A stretch of DNA of 64,000 nucleotides from Apis mellifera. Lineage: Eukaryota > Arthropoda > Insecta > Hymenoptera > Apidae. Below the pieces are notes generated by a model. That model saw nothing but the letters and a program-made list of their open reading frames with translations, had not been told where the DNA came from and did not search any database. Every line of letters starts with the position of its first letter. Positions within the stretch are counted from its first letter, which is position 1. Where the stretch lies: contig NC_037652.1 in NCBI RefSeq assembly GCF_003254395.2, positions 4,365,001 to 4,429,000 on the forward strand, given 5' to 3'. This document shows, piece by piece, positions 41,701 through 54,500 of this stretch. Position numbers and translations under genes: made by a program.

Positions 41701-42769
41701 AGCTAAGTGATCTCACCCTTGCGAGACTCCTCGTAAAAAAAAAAGGAAGAAAGAAAAAAATTTCCAAATCTTTCCCCCTTTCGAAAGCGGAGAGAATGAG
41801 AAACACGAAGGGGGAAGGAAAAATGTAACAAAAGGGAACGAAACTTTAACCCTTGTTAAATCGAATCAATAAATAAACGTCTCTTCTCTAATACGATAAT
41901 TATTTAAATAAAAAATGAAATTTCAAATTTTAAAATTCGCAAAAGATATACGTATAAAAGAGAGAGATATCTCTATCTCTCATCATCATCAACTTTTCTT
42001 CTTTTTCTTCTCCTTCTCCACGATCTTAAAAGGATCTTTTGAACGATCATCCTCCCCGTTCAAAAAGAAAGGCAAAAGCGTAGGAAAAGAAAGAAAGAAA
42101 AAAAGTAATACATAACGTGTAAAAAGAGCGAGCATAAACGCATCTTGTCGTGGCGCGGTCCGTTAAAAGGCCGGGCGATCAAATTTTCCTTCTTTCCAGG
42201 GGAAAACACACAGAGAGAGAGAGAAAGAGAGGGGCGGCGAGATAAAGAAATCGGTGGAAAGCCCCGGCTGGCGAACAGGCGGCCGTTCTCTCCATTCTCT
42301 GTCCGTTGGAGCGCGGTTGACCGTTGCCAAAGGATCGTTTCACTGCGGAAACGAAAACGCGAATCGTTGAACGCGCGCGCTCGCAAAAACCGCTCTCCGC
42401 ACACACGCCTCCGCACACCGCGTGACGGCAGATAGAGGTGCAAAGAGCAGAGAGAGAGAATAAAGAGGGAAGGAGGGAGGGAGGGACACAGGAGACGGAG
42501 AGATGCGGGGAGGGAGAGGGATGGACAGAGAGAAAGAAGGAGAAGGGGTGAGTGGTTGGCGGGGTGGGTGGCGTTGGCGCGAGCGAGGGTGTGCGAGGGG
42601 GTGGCGCGATCGATCGGATGGCTCTGGTTGCCTCCGGTTCAAAGAAAAGCCGGCGCGCGGAATCGGGTGCGGTAGCTGGTAAAGCGCGTATACGCGCGAC
42701 ATCCGGCTAATCAGAAAATGTAGGAGCGCGGGAGACTAATAGAGAGTGAAAAGGCATCGAATAAACAAA

Positions 42770-43026
42770 CGGCGTGCAGCCGAGGGGAGATGGGAAGGGG
42801 ATGGAGGAAAGAGGACGGATAGAGGAAGAGACGAAAAGAGGAGGAATCTTTTCCAAAGGATCAGGAACATCTCCTGAGGAACAATCGCGAATGTTGGTGG
42901 AAGTAAAGAGAAAGAGGAAGAAGAAAAGGAGGAGGAGGAAGAAGAAGAAGAAGAAGAAGAAGAAGAGGAAAAGGAAGAGGAAGGATGGTCGAGGAGGAAG
43001 CGAAGCGAGAGAGACGAGGGCGAGAT
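42770..43026. repeat. Long purine tract with (GAA)n/(GGA)n
   Basis: Almost all purine on the plus strand over about 250 bp, with a dense GAA run at about 42937-42975. Similar tracts occur at 43840-43910, 44035-44170 and 53683-53860. Open frames through them translate to Lys/Arg/Glu strings and are not genes. Confidence 0.8.
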
Positions 43027-46000
43027 AGGGCTATTAGGGTTGGGTATAGGCGCCGCCCCGGCTATTAGAGGGTTGTTTCACCCCTACCTCGACGATGAAA
43101 CGCCGCGGTACACGCAGACATCCTTAGCCGCCGAACACGTACGCGTTCAGAATCACACACGGCCACTCGCGCGTATACTCGCCTTGTCCTCCTCCCTCCC
43201 CTTCCCTTCCTCGTTCCTCCTCTATCGCACAAACGTACACACGCACACACGATAGGCCTCCTCCACGTGTCTAGGCACACGGTCGCGTCATATCGTGCGC
43301 ACACGTTCGCACGCGGGCGGGGGCGTTTTGTACACGTATACACGCGTGGTCGAGTCAGGTTTCCACGGCAACCGGTCGCTGCTTGCGGGGAGAGAGATGC
43401 CTTTAATAAGTATCTTCCGTGGAGCGGAGATGGACCGCCGGCTTTCCACCCCCGTTACAAGTGTGCGTGCTCTCAACCCCCCGTTTTCCAACTCGCGCGG
43501 TTGTTGTATGCGCGCGGACCCCGTGAGTCGCCGTGCCACCGTAACTCACCGGCCACCTTTCCGCGAAGGGCGAAGGGTGGTCGCTGCGTTAAACCATCTC
43601 TCCTCTCCCCGTGACCAGACTTCTCTTCTCCCTTCTTCTCCCGCTCCGCTCTCTCTCTCTCTCTCCTCTCCACTCTTTCCACCATTTACCCGCCACCACG
43701 ATCCACGCTAATAGAAGGTGGTGGAGTCGTCGACGGTGGTGTGGTGTGGCGTGGCGTGGCTCCTCGTATGCGCGTCCTATTCCACCGGTGCGTCGCGTCG
43801 TGTTCGAGGGGAAGGGAAGCGAGAGGCCTCGAAGGGGTGGCAGGAGACGGAGGGAGAGGAAAGGGAGGAGGAGGAGGAGGTCGAAGTCGCGGCGAAGAGA
43901 GAGGAGCAGGCAGAGGCAGCGGTCTGTGCAAGTGTGCACACGTGCAAATTTCGAGGGTGGAATGCGCGAAGGTGGTGGGACGGTGATACATCGGTATGCA
44001 TTTCAGCGGCGGAGCTTCACCACGGTTGGAAAGTGGAAGGAAGGGAAAGAGGACGACGCGGAAAAAAGGGCGGAGAAGCGAGTGCACGAGAAAAGGTAGG
44101 GAGGGAGGGCGAACACGCGGAGGAGGAGGAGGAGGAGGCGAGGAGGGAAGGGAGAGAGAGGGAGTGGAGCGGGCTGGTGAACGACGCCGGCGACAGCTCG
44201 TCTAAATGCTAATAGCTTTATCGACTGGATCTCAAAGTCCCCCCGAGTTTCGATTCTTGCTCCACCTTCTCTCGCGCGAGTCGCACAATCCGCATTCCCA
44301 TCTGCGCCGCATTTCCACGCTCTTTACACCGGCCGACAGAGAGTAGCGACGTAGCAGAGAGGGAAAAGAGAACGACACACAGAGAGAGAGAGAGAGAGGG
44401 AAAGGAAGGGAGAGGACCTCTTTCCCGTCGCTTCCCTTTTTTTTCTTTCTTCCTTTTCTCCTTTTATTTTCTTTCTTTCTTTCTTTCTTTTTTTTTTTAC
44501 CACACTCATCGTTCCTTCCCGTTTTCCCTTCCCTTTTCCTCCTTTTGTACGGCCGGCGTTACCCGTGGTATCCGCGATTTTTTGGATGAACATCCAGGCC
44601 CACCTCCTACCCTTCCCTTCCCCCTGTTTGTTCTCTAGGGTGTACGCCTTCCGGGTCACCACCCTGTGTGCATCATCCTCTCTTTCCTCTCTCTCTCTCT
44701 CTCTTTTCTTCAAATCCCTCCCTATCGAACGTATCCTCGGACAAACGATTTCTCTCTCGACCGGACCGGGTATGAAACGGGTATATAACGGGGAAAGAAA
44801 AGGGAGAAGGAAGAAGAAGAAGAGAGTAGAGAGAGAGAAGAAAAAAAATATCGACCGGAAGCATGCGGTATCCGCGCGATGCTGCAACCGTTGCAACGCA
44901 ATCGCGATAAGTGCATCCGAGACGGCTATTAGGAGCAGGCCTATTAAGGGTGCAGCAGAGGGCAGAGAAGATGGGAGAGGAGGGAGGGAATACTTTGGAA
45001 TTTTTTCCCGCTTTGACTTGTCGTCTCGCGTCGACAAGAGGGAGAGGTGCAGGAGGAGGAGGAGGAGGAGGAGGGGAGAGTCGAAAGTAGGGGCATCCGG
45101 CCCGCGGCTTTTCTGCCTTAAACCTCGCGGCCCCGATAACTAGTTAGCCTGATATCGGATCGGCGGTGTGTATGCGAGAGAGAGAGAGAGAGAAAGAAAG
45201 AGAGAAGGTTCCTCCTAGCTACTATCAGAGAGATTGGCTGGCGCATTGTGACCGAGCCGCTGCATCCCGCGGAACGTTAATATTCGTAGCCAGGGAAACG
45301 CGTTTCTGATCGCAATGGCAAGTAATACCGATGCGGAACGCGGGCCACAATGGAGCAACCAATCCTTTTGATAGATCCTGATCAAAGACTCGGGCGCCGC
45401 TGCTCAAAGTATATTCCTCCCTTTTTGCGCCTCGGCTCCGGCCCCGCCCGGCCATCCCGATAACATAACACATCGAGCGTATCCCCGCCCGGATGGAAGA
45501 GTGGAGTGTGGCGTAATGCGATTCGCGATCCGGAACCGCGGGTGCCCGAAAAATCTCGCCCGTGTTTTTCGAACATTGCGCTTATACCCCTCTTCGAAAA
45601 TAATATATCTTGCCGGGCATATGCTTCGAAGAAATCTTTGGATAATAATCTTTGGACGATGAAGAGAGGGGAGAGATGAAGGATGGAGTGTGTATTTTTT
45701 TCTTTTTTTTTTTTTGAAAGATTTTGGAAAAAGATTGTATCGAATTATATATATCGAGGACGAATAAATAAATACTTGTTTCTCTCGGGAAGAAAGATTG
45801 TTGATCTTTGGAGGGATAATAAAATATTGGTACCGTTTAAGGGTGGATTTCAAGTTGGAACGAGGAAGGTTTTTCTTTTAAGGCAAATCGACGAGTACCC
45901 CTAATCCGGGGTAATTCTGAGAAGAATTCGCGAGGGGAGGAATTATCGGTCTAATTTTCCGAGACGAGGAGATTGAAACGATACATTCTTCGTTACACGA

Positions 46001-46795
46001 GAAATCGCAAGGATGAGAAGAGTTTGCACAAACTTTTAGACAATCAAGAATTCCCGGTATTCCCGTGAAGAGAGGAGCTTCAATCTCAAATATTAACTCG
46101 GTTCCTTTGAAAACAAAATTTCATGACTATATATATATATATATATACACGTAACCTATCTACTCGGTTCATCCTTTGTACCAAATCCTTTCGAGCGGAA
46201 AGAATCGCATCGGCTTATGAAATATTCAAAAAAGACCGCAAACGAGACTCTTCTGCAACTTCAGAAAATTCGATCAATTTCATCCCTCTCCAACCGCGAG
46301 AGTTAGACAGAGAAACGGAACAATTCATATCGATCCTTATATACCAAAACATATGATCCAAAACAACGCTTCTGTAAATCATACAATCGATTTTCACCCC
46401 TATCTCCTCCCCCTCCTCCCTTTCATCCGAGAAACAATCGTCGTTTCCTCGGCCGGATCGAGGCGAACAAATCACCTCTCCAATTAACGGGGAGGGGGGC
46501 TGCTCTCAACCTCGGATCCAGAGAGCGCGGACCCAGAGATAATCGAACGGAGAAATTCCTCCCTCCGTCGAATTAGCGAAGTAGTTACCGATCGCGTGGC
46601 GGCTTGTGAAATGGTCGCGTGGCCCCGCGAGAGAGAGAGAGAGAGAGAAGAGGGGCCACTTCTAATTACCGATAATAGCGGGTAAAGAGAGCGCGGTCGA
46701 AATGGGGGAAGAGAAGAGGGGGAGACAAAGACAAGGAAGACGGATCACGGTTTTCGATCGGGAGCGGGACGAGGAGAGGGAGTATTATAGGAGGT

Positions 46796-46824
46796 GGTTC
46801 TTCGATGGGGCCCATCGAAGAACC
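46796..46824. repeat. Perfect 29-bp palindrome
   Basis: Arms GGTTCTTCGATGGG (46796-46809) and CCCATCGAAGAACC (46811-46824) are exact reverse complements around a single G at 46810. No flanking repeat or gene explains it. Confidence 0.9.
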
Positions 46825-47406
46825 CTTCGGTTATTCGAAACAACAAAGACACCCGCAGGCACCCCTGCTCTCCACCTCGTATCCGCTTCCCTGGCAATCA
46901 TTTACTCTTGCTGGAGGCCATCGCTCGTCACAATGGCCAAGTTATCCATCCACTCCGGCTACTTGCCCGGGAAACGGCCACCCGCCCGCGGCAACCACTC
47001 GTCTTCTCCATCGCCTCCACCCGACAGAGGAAAACAAACACACGCCTACGAACAAACCGTACACCGCTGGTGGCGGCGGATACACCCCCCTCCCCCCCCT
47101 CTGCACGGGATATACACAACACAGGCACGGTGTGTACACCGCGAGTTACCTTGCGCCCAGAGATTGTTCCTCGTTCCTCGTAAATCGTCCACCACCACCG
47201 TTCCTCCTAACGATCGCTGTGTCGTTCCTCTTCGACCGGATCCCGCTTCCTTGCCAACCGCGATCGACCACCACCCTTCTCTCTTTCTCTCCGTTTGTCA
47301 CGGATCGGGGAACGGAGCGGCGCATTTGGATTCGATTCAACTTGGTGTTGAAAGGAGGAGAAAGAGATCGTACGATGATCTTTCTTTTAAACGAACGTTT
47401 AAAAGA

Positions 47407-47889
47407 TCGATATCGGTATCGAAATCGGAAGATTTTAAGCTCGGAGAATTATATTAATTTTAAAAAAAAATTAGAAAAAACGACGAGGATATTTCGAGGA
47501 GGAGGAGGAGGATATATTGAAAAATCGGAATTTTTTTTTCTCTTATCTTTTTTAGGATTAATAATATTGGTATCGAGATTCGAAGATCGGAAGATTTTAA
47601 ACTCACAGAATTATATTAATTTTAGAAAAGATTAGAAAAAACGATGAAGATATATTGGATGTTGAAAAATCGGAATTGTTTTTTTTGTTTCTTATCTTTT
47701 TTCGAAGGATTGTTTTAAGATTAATAATATCGGTATCGAGATTCGAAGATCGGAAGATTTTAAGCTCGGAGAATTATATTAATTTTAGAAAAGATTAGAA
47801 GAAACGAGGAGGAGGAAGATATGTTGTTATATGATGTTGAAAAATCGGAATTTTTTTTTCTCTTATCTTTTTCGAAGGATAGTTTCAGG
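47407..47889. repeat. Tandem repeat, three copies of ~162 bp
   Basis: The core GGAAGATTTTAA recurs with GATTTTAA at 47431, 47593 and 47756, spaced 162 and 163 bp. Each copy contains GAATTATATTAATTTT, a TTAGAA run, a TTGAAAAATCGGAATT block and a T-rich tract ending TCTTATCTTTTT. The copies differ by small indels and a GGA-rich insertion. Confidence 0.88.
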
Positions 47890-50382
47890 ATGCGTTAATA
47901 AATTCAGAATTTGGAAAAGCGTAGCGAGGCATCCGCCGATTTTTCCACCTTCATTAATCTTTGATCCGTGTTTAGACCGTGCTCTCGCAAGTAATTTGTC
48001 TACCTAATGAGATACGGTGTTCTATCCGAGGCGTAGCGCGTTTATAATGTTTCACAACTTTCCACCCCTTCAAGAAAGATGAAATTGCTACTTCGCTCGG
48101 GGGAAGGTGAATTCTTCTCCGAGCTAACTATCACGCTATCAAGATTTTAAAGGCTACGAACTCCGTTGAATCTCTCTCGACGTTAATAATCGAAAATAAT
48201 CCAAAGTATCGACGCATCATCCTTTCTTTCTTGAGATAACTCGTTATTCCTTCTTCTTGCGATGATCGATGTCGCTACGACTCTTTTTCCTCAACAATAA
48301 GAAAGGATTAGATTTTAAATCTGGTATTGAAACAATGATTCTGTAGAGATACTGTAGAGAGAGAGAAACGGTTGTACATCCCTTTTTCGAACGCCGATCC
48401 AAGGCAAGGTTCGAGGAACAATGGTGGCGCGGCGCGGGGGGATGAAAAATGAAACGTCGCGAACTGATTACCCCGCAAACCGGCCGACCGTTATACACAT
48501 TTTCATGCGCATTTGCGCGGATTATTTATTCCAGCATCGTTGGATGTGTTGGTTAAACGCGAGGGGTGGCGAGGTGGATCCGCGAAACCTGACGCCGACG
48601 AAACAGGCGTCGTCAGCCTCGCGATAACTGTTTAAACGCAGCCACAAGCCAGCCAGCCAGCTTTCCTCCCATTCTGCTCCATGTTAGAAACCTTACACGA
48701 TACGCCAAAGCTTCTTGGGAATCACGCCTCCTGATAGTCCTTGGGAACGAGTGGCCATCGACTGTCGATCCTTGTTTCAAACCCTTCTCGAACGGGAGGA
48801 GTGGTCGCAAGAGCGTGTGAATATATATTTCCAGCATATTTCGGAGATTGTCTCGATATTAGATTTTTATTATTTCGAACGAAAGAAATATTGCTTTGAC
48901 TAAAGAAATACATAAGAAATCTTCAAATTCATTCAGGAGAAAGAAAGATTGGAATTCTTCTTAATAAATAAAAATAATATACCAATCCTCGAACTAGAAT
49001 ATTTCTATTTCAAAACATTTTAAGCTCCTCCCCAATTTCTTAAGCAAAATTAAAAGACATACGAGATAGAAAACTTGGAATATCTAACCAATTATCCAAA
49101 ATATCAACTTGCAATTACAAAAAAAAAAAAAGAAACGATATAATATCTTTCGAGAAGATTGTTTCAAAAATTTCATTTCTCCCTCTTATCGAGCCATTGT
49201 CCGTTAACAGGGGCGAACAGAAGGAAAGAGGATCCGGGGGAAAAAAAAGAAGAATGCAGAAACGGATATAAACGGATGGGATAAAAACGTTGCATCCATT
49301 TGGAGGAACGTTTTATCCAAACTATCCTCCCCCACCTCACTCCTCCCCCTCCCCCTCCTCCGCAAAAAGCGGCCGCTACCCTTTTCACTCCTTTTTACAC
49401 GGGAGATGCACTTATTAGACGGTATAAAGCTTGAAACGCAGTTTACGGGCAACGGTGGAGGGGGCCATCCCCGGGTTTTAGTTGGCAACAAGAACGAAAA
49501 CCGCACGTACACAACCAGCCGGCGCGCGGCGATATAGCGGAGCGGAGAGAGAGTGGTTAGCTCCAGCGTGAAACTGACCTCTCTCTGTGCAACGGGTTGC
49601 AGCGGTAAACTGCACTTTAGTACTATGGGCCGGCTTAAGCGATATTGAAGCGAAACCCTTTATACACTTAAAATACATTTACCATTTCATTATGAGGCGA
49701 TCGTTCATTCGCGTGATAATATCCAACGACAACGAGAGTGCAAATTGACGATTGGGGAGGGGGGAGGAGGAAAGGTGAGAATTTTGAGGTGATAAAAATG
49801 AGAGGAGGAGCGAGAAGAGATTGTTGGTGAAGATAGTTCGAGATTATGTAAAGTCGCAATCAAAGGAGAAATATCGTATTCTCCAAAGTGAAGTATATAT
49901 TAAATTTCAAGAGGGAAGTTATTTGAATTGTTTGATGTTTTTGTAAATATTATATTGGAATTTTTGTACAATTTCCTTCCGTTTTAATTGTTTCAACATT
50001 GGATGGAAATAATTAGATGAATTCTTTTATTAGATGTTTGTGCAGAGAGACACCCAATCCGAGGAGAGAAAAATAGAGAATTTAAATAGAGATTTGAGAG
50101 AAATTTTGCGCAGAATGCATAAACATTTCGCAGCCTATTTATTATCATTAAATTAAATTACGTACACATTTGGAAAATACACATCCAAATGATTTATTTG
50201 CAGATTAAAATTTGTAAATTACAATTGACCCAACAACGGAGAGACCGTGTTGCAAAGAGACTGCGATTCGCTGCCCTCCGTTATACGTATACATAAACAC
50301 GCGCATTTTTCAATACAACCGCGTGCAACAAACTAAACAATAAATGATACAACACCAAAATACTAAGATTATGATAATTACA

Positions 50383-50383
<1 letters not shown>

Positions 50384-50431
<48 letters not shown>
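50384..50431. repeat. (AT)n microsatellite, ~48 bp
   Basis: An uninterrupted AT dinucleotide run, the longest in the window. Similar shorter runs lie near 7966-8010, 9448-9473, 19808-19835 and 27103-27125. Confidence 0.95.
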
Positions 50432-50432
<1 letters not shown>

Positions 50433-50683
50433 GATATAATCAAGGATCAAAAAGTTGCTGAACATCGAATCACCTCCCCCTCGAGAAATCCCTATCCCAG
50501 CCCCCTCCAGAAAAAAAAAATTGATCGATCCACGCGCCACCACTCGGCGATGCTCATCTGAGTCGTGACATCGGAGGAATCGGCCGGCAATACGAGGGAG
50601 GGGGAGGGTGGGAAATATCGAAAGGATAGCCACGGGTGTGCCGTTAAAAGGAGTCCCAGAAGGGATATTGGGGTTTGCACACA

Positions 50684-50708
50684 GATGGATGGATGGATGG
50701 ATGGATGG
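50684..50708. repeat. (GGAT)n microsatellite
   Basis: About six GGAT units. Confidence 0.9.
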
Positions 50709-53700
50709 TGTCGCACCTACGGCCTACGGTTTTGGTTCGGTGAGCCCACATGTCGGCTCTCGAGCGTCGGCGGAGCTCGGTCGCGCCCCAAATGGGCCGC
50801 CGTGGCGCGAAGTGACAGTGGAGATCGTCCGTATATAGGTCTCTAATAGGAAGCAACCGAGCGCCAAGTGGTTTTACTCGGCGGTAAGCGCGCCCCCCCC
50901 CCCCTCCCCCTTCTGTCGGCATTTATCATCGATTAAATTGTGTAAACGCCGGTGTGTCCATCGCTGTGCGCCCAGAGACGGACTTTCGAGCGAATGATGC
51001 GCGTGCAGAGAGAGAGAGAGAGAGAGATAGGGAGGAAATCGTTCGTTTAATGCATCGCGAATTTTCCTCCTCGTTCTTCGAGATCTCGATTGATCTCGAT
51101 TTGGGACACGGAGAGGTAGTCGAGAGTTTGGAAAGTTTGCGGGCAGAGATGTAATTTAAGTAATTCATCGGGCGGGATGAAATTTCACGAAAGGAAGATT
51201 CTTCTGAAAAAAGAAGATTTTTCTACGCTCCAATTTCTATCTTGATTTCGTGATCGAAATTTGAGAGATTCCTCAGAGTATGGAGGAATTCGAATGCAAA
51301 AAAAAAAGAAAAATAGATAAAAAATATATTTATCGTAAAGTATTTAATATTCGACCGACAAATTCCAATTTTTCGGCCTTTAAATCCCCTCCCCTCCTCG
51401 CTCCCCCCTCATCTCTGTATCGACGGACGATCAACGGGCGCGCGTGGTGTAATTAAGAATCAGGTGGCATTAGCGAAATTTTCATGGAAAATTCGCGTTA
51501 ATTGTCGCGTGACAGACAGCAATACCAAAACTCTCGAAACGCCATTTCCGTGTTTGGGGGATCGGTGGATGTTTCGCTTCTCGCGAAATATTTTACCGTG
51601 CGCAATAACGGCGCGATAATTGCCGGGCGGTGGCCAGTTTAACGTTTGTAACCAATCGTCAATAACATGATCACTCTACAATATTTCACGATTGGTGGGG
51701 GTTGGAAAAAAAAAAAAAAAAAAAAAGAAAAAAAAAGAAACAGTAGCGGAGTAACGCAGTAGCAGTTACATGATCACTCGTTTGACGGTTTGTAAATCGT
51801 TGTGCGTTCAGCAGAATGGTCGTGTTTGAAAAAAAAAGAGATACACACACATATATATATATATTTTTATATATATATATACGTGTATAGTATATATGTA
51901 CACGTATATATACATACGTGTAGACGGACGAAGCACATAACAACGCGGATAGCGATTTTCGAATGCGCGAAATGAAACATCCATAGTCTCGTAAAGTCTC
52001 GCGAGAAACTAATAATAAAAAGTTTGAAATATCATTGCTCGGAAATTGCCGGTTAAACGATTCGGCTCTCGGTTACAATCGAAACTCGATTACTCGAATT
52101 ACCATCCGCGAAGAATTTTTAAATAAACCAAAAAAAAAAAAAAAAAAGGAAAAAAATGAAAAATAAAATATATATATATGGGAGAGAGATTAAAAAAAAA
52201 AAAAGAAAAAAAATGCAGATACGCGCAAAACGAAACGAATACAAAACGAAGCATCAGCAGCAGCAACAACAACAACACTAAAAAAAAAAAAAAAAAAAAG
52301 CACAGAAAACGAACTAGCAATCAAGAGGCACGACTCTCGAGCACGCCTCATGATGACTTCCGGTCAAACTCCGCCCGATCCTTGCACAATACCGTCGCAA
52401 TTTTTTTTATTTAGTGCGTGCTCTCGAGCCGCCATTCTTTATTCGCCGCTCGAACCTACTACCTTTCGAAAATGCGAAACAGGCCACCCGTGGCCGTAGA
52501 CGCGTGTAAGTAACGGTGATATCCATCCATCGACGGGGGTTGACGGTTGATTTTCAAGGGGGCTTGGAGGGATATAAAGCGGGGAGAAAGATATCGGTTG
52601 GTGGGCGGGTATGTATATAGAGGGTATATAGAGCGTGCAGGGAGGGGGGTATCTCCGCGTCGCATCGACTCTATTTATGGCGCTACTTGTCACCGGGGCC
52701 GGGGCTTTTGGTCGCTGAAATTTCCCTGGGAATGTTTCCCCGCGCGCGCGGAATGGAAAAGTCGAGAGGGGATCGAGGGTTCGATAGATTGGAGGAACTG
52801 CGGCCGGAAACGAGCAGCGAGAGGCTACATTGTACCTGTATCGACGTAAACAGAGCCCACCACCCCGTTTCTCTCTCCGCTCCCTCTCTTTGAGATGCGG
52901 TTCGTCGCCTCGGTTTTTAGAGAAGGTATTCCTCTTTCTCTTTCTCTTTCTCTCTCTCTTTTGGAAGTGGAAATACGAGGTTGAAAAATTCGAGGAGACG
53001 AAATATATATATATATATATGTACATAAATTTCTTAATTTATGCTCCCGTACGTTGGACGTGGATTTATGGTCTCGTTATTCTATCGTTCCGTCCGTTCG
53101 ATGATTCTTTATAGAAGATTCTTTTTATATTCTTTATAGTCTCTATAGTATAGTCTAGCCTTTCTAAAAATTAATTGTAATATTACAGAGATTATAGATG
53201 AATAGAGTTCTATGTTCATATATGAGACTCACCAATTAAGGAGCAAATTAAGAAAAATATATCGATCCTTTCTAATTTCGATCGCTTCGATTTTCGAAAA
53301 TCTCGTACTCGAATTTCTAAACCGATTTCGTCGTGATAAAACACGGATATTTCGAGATACACGCATAAAATAACACACGACAATTTTTTTCTCGAGGCAT
53401 CGCATCATTATTAATCTTAATTCGCGGAAAGAGGGGGGATCGGTGGGGCAGCGAACGTTTCACGTGGTCGTTTCGCATCGTCGTCGATGAGAGGGATCCG
53501 TGTCCCCGACCAGAAATTCTCATTCGCGGCCAGGCTAATAAAAGCGACAACGGCGCTACCAATTTGTCAAGTCGACAAAGTCCGTGGGCCGTGTCGTCGC
53601 AGCGGCAACTATCATCGCCGTGCACGGAAATTTCCTGAAAAATATTCCCTCCCCGAAGGGCGAGAAGTCAACGCCGGCGGAGACGAGATAGAGGGAAAGG

Positions 53701-54162
53701 GAGGAGGAGGAGGAGGGCGAGGAAGGGAGAGAAAGGGAGAGAGAGAATTCAACAACAAGAGTCGAAGGGAGAAAGATGTGCGGAGGAGAGAAAGGAAAGG
53801 GATGTAGGGGGGAAAAGGAGGAGGGCGAGGAAAGGGGGAAGGAGAGAGCGGTGGGTGGAGGGAACAGCGGAGTACACCGGCCACATTGGCAGCAACAGTG
53901 GCATCCACCTAGCCACCCCACAGATACTACAGAGCTGTTGGACAAGCTGTAGCCTTCACAACCGAATTAGAATGAATCGACCCTTGCCTCCTTCCACCCC
54001 TTCCCTTCCACCTCTCCCCTCCCCCTCCTTCCCCTCCTCCTCCCACGGTTTTATTCTCTTTACGCGCCGCTTTTACCCTGCCCTCCGCACAACACCATCC
54101 AACGCACACGCCATACCCTCCCTCCACCCCCGATAATCTTCGTCCCTCCTTCCCAAATCAGC

Positions 54163-54193
<31 letters not shown>

Positions 54194-54462
54194 CTCTTCT
54201 CTTCTTCTTTCCTCCCTCTTCCTCGAAACGCTTCGCCACCGCCACCCCTCGGATTCAACAAACTCCACCGCGCTGGCAACTGTCTTTCCTTTCCTTTCCT
54301 TTCCTTCCTCGCTTGGATTTTCCACCCCGCTTGGAAAATCCAACCACCCGCCGTCCCCTCCCCCCTCTTTTCTCAACATCTCGCTTTCCTTCGCCCTTCG
54401 AGTTATATAAAGTTTTTACGATTTTTCGAGCTCTCCGCCTCGAGAACCTAACCCTCGAAACC

Positions 54463-54500
54463 GACCACCACCACCACCACCACCACCTCCACCACCATCA
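54463..54500. repeat. (CCA)n microsatellite
   Basis: About a dozen CCA/ACC units with small interruptions. The translated His/Pro/Thr strings are not evidence of a gene. Confidence 0.85.

Noticed and set aside
46805..47635. 276-codon and 251-codon overlapping plus-strand frames
   Set aside because: They run through the 29-bp palindrome and into a tandem repeat; the Pro/Thr/Arg-rich products show no family features.
7112..50850. Recurring CTAATAG/CTATTAG heptamer (7113, 28754, 43030, 43061, 44210, 44922, 50844 and others)
   Set aside because: About eight occurrences of a given heptamer on both strands are expected by chance in 64 kb, and about that many were seen.
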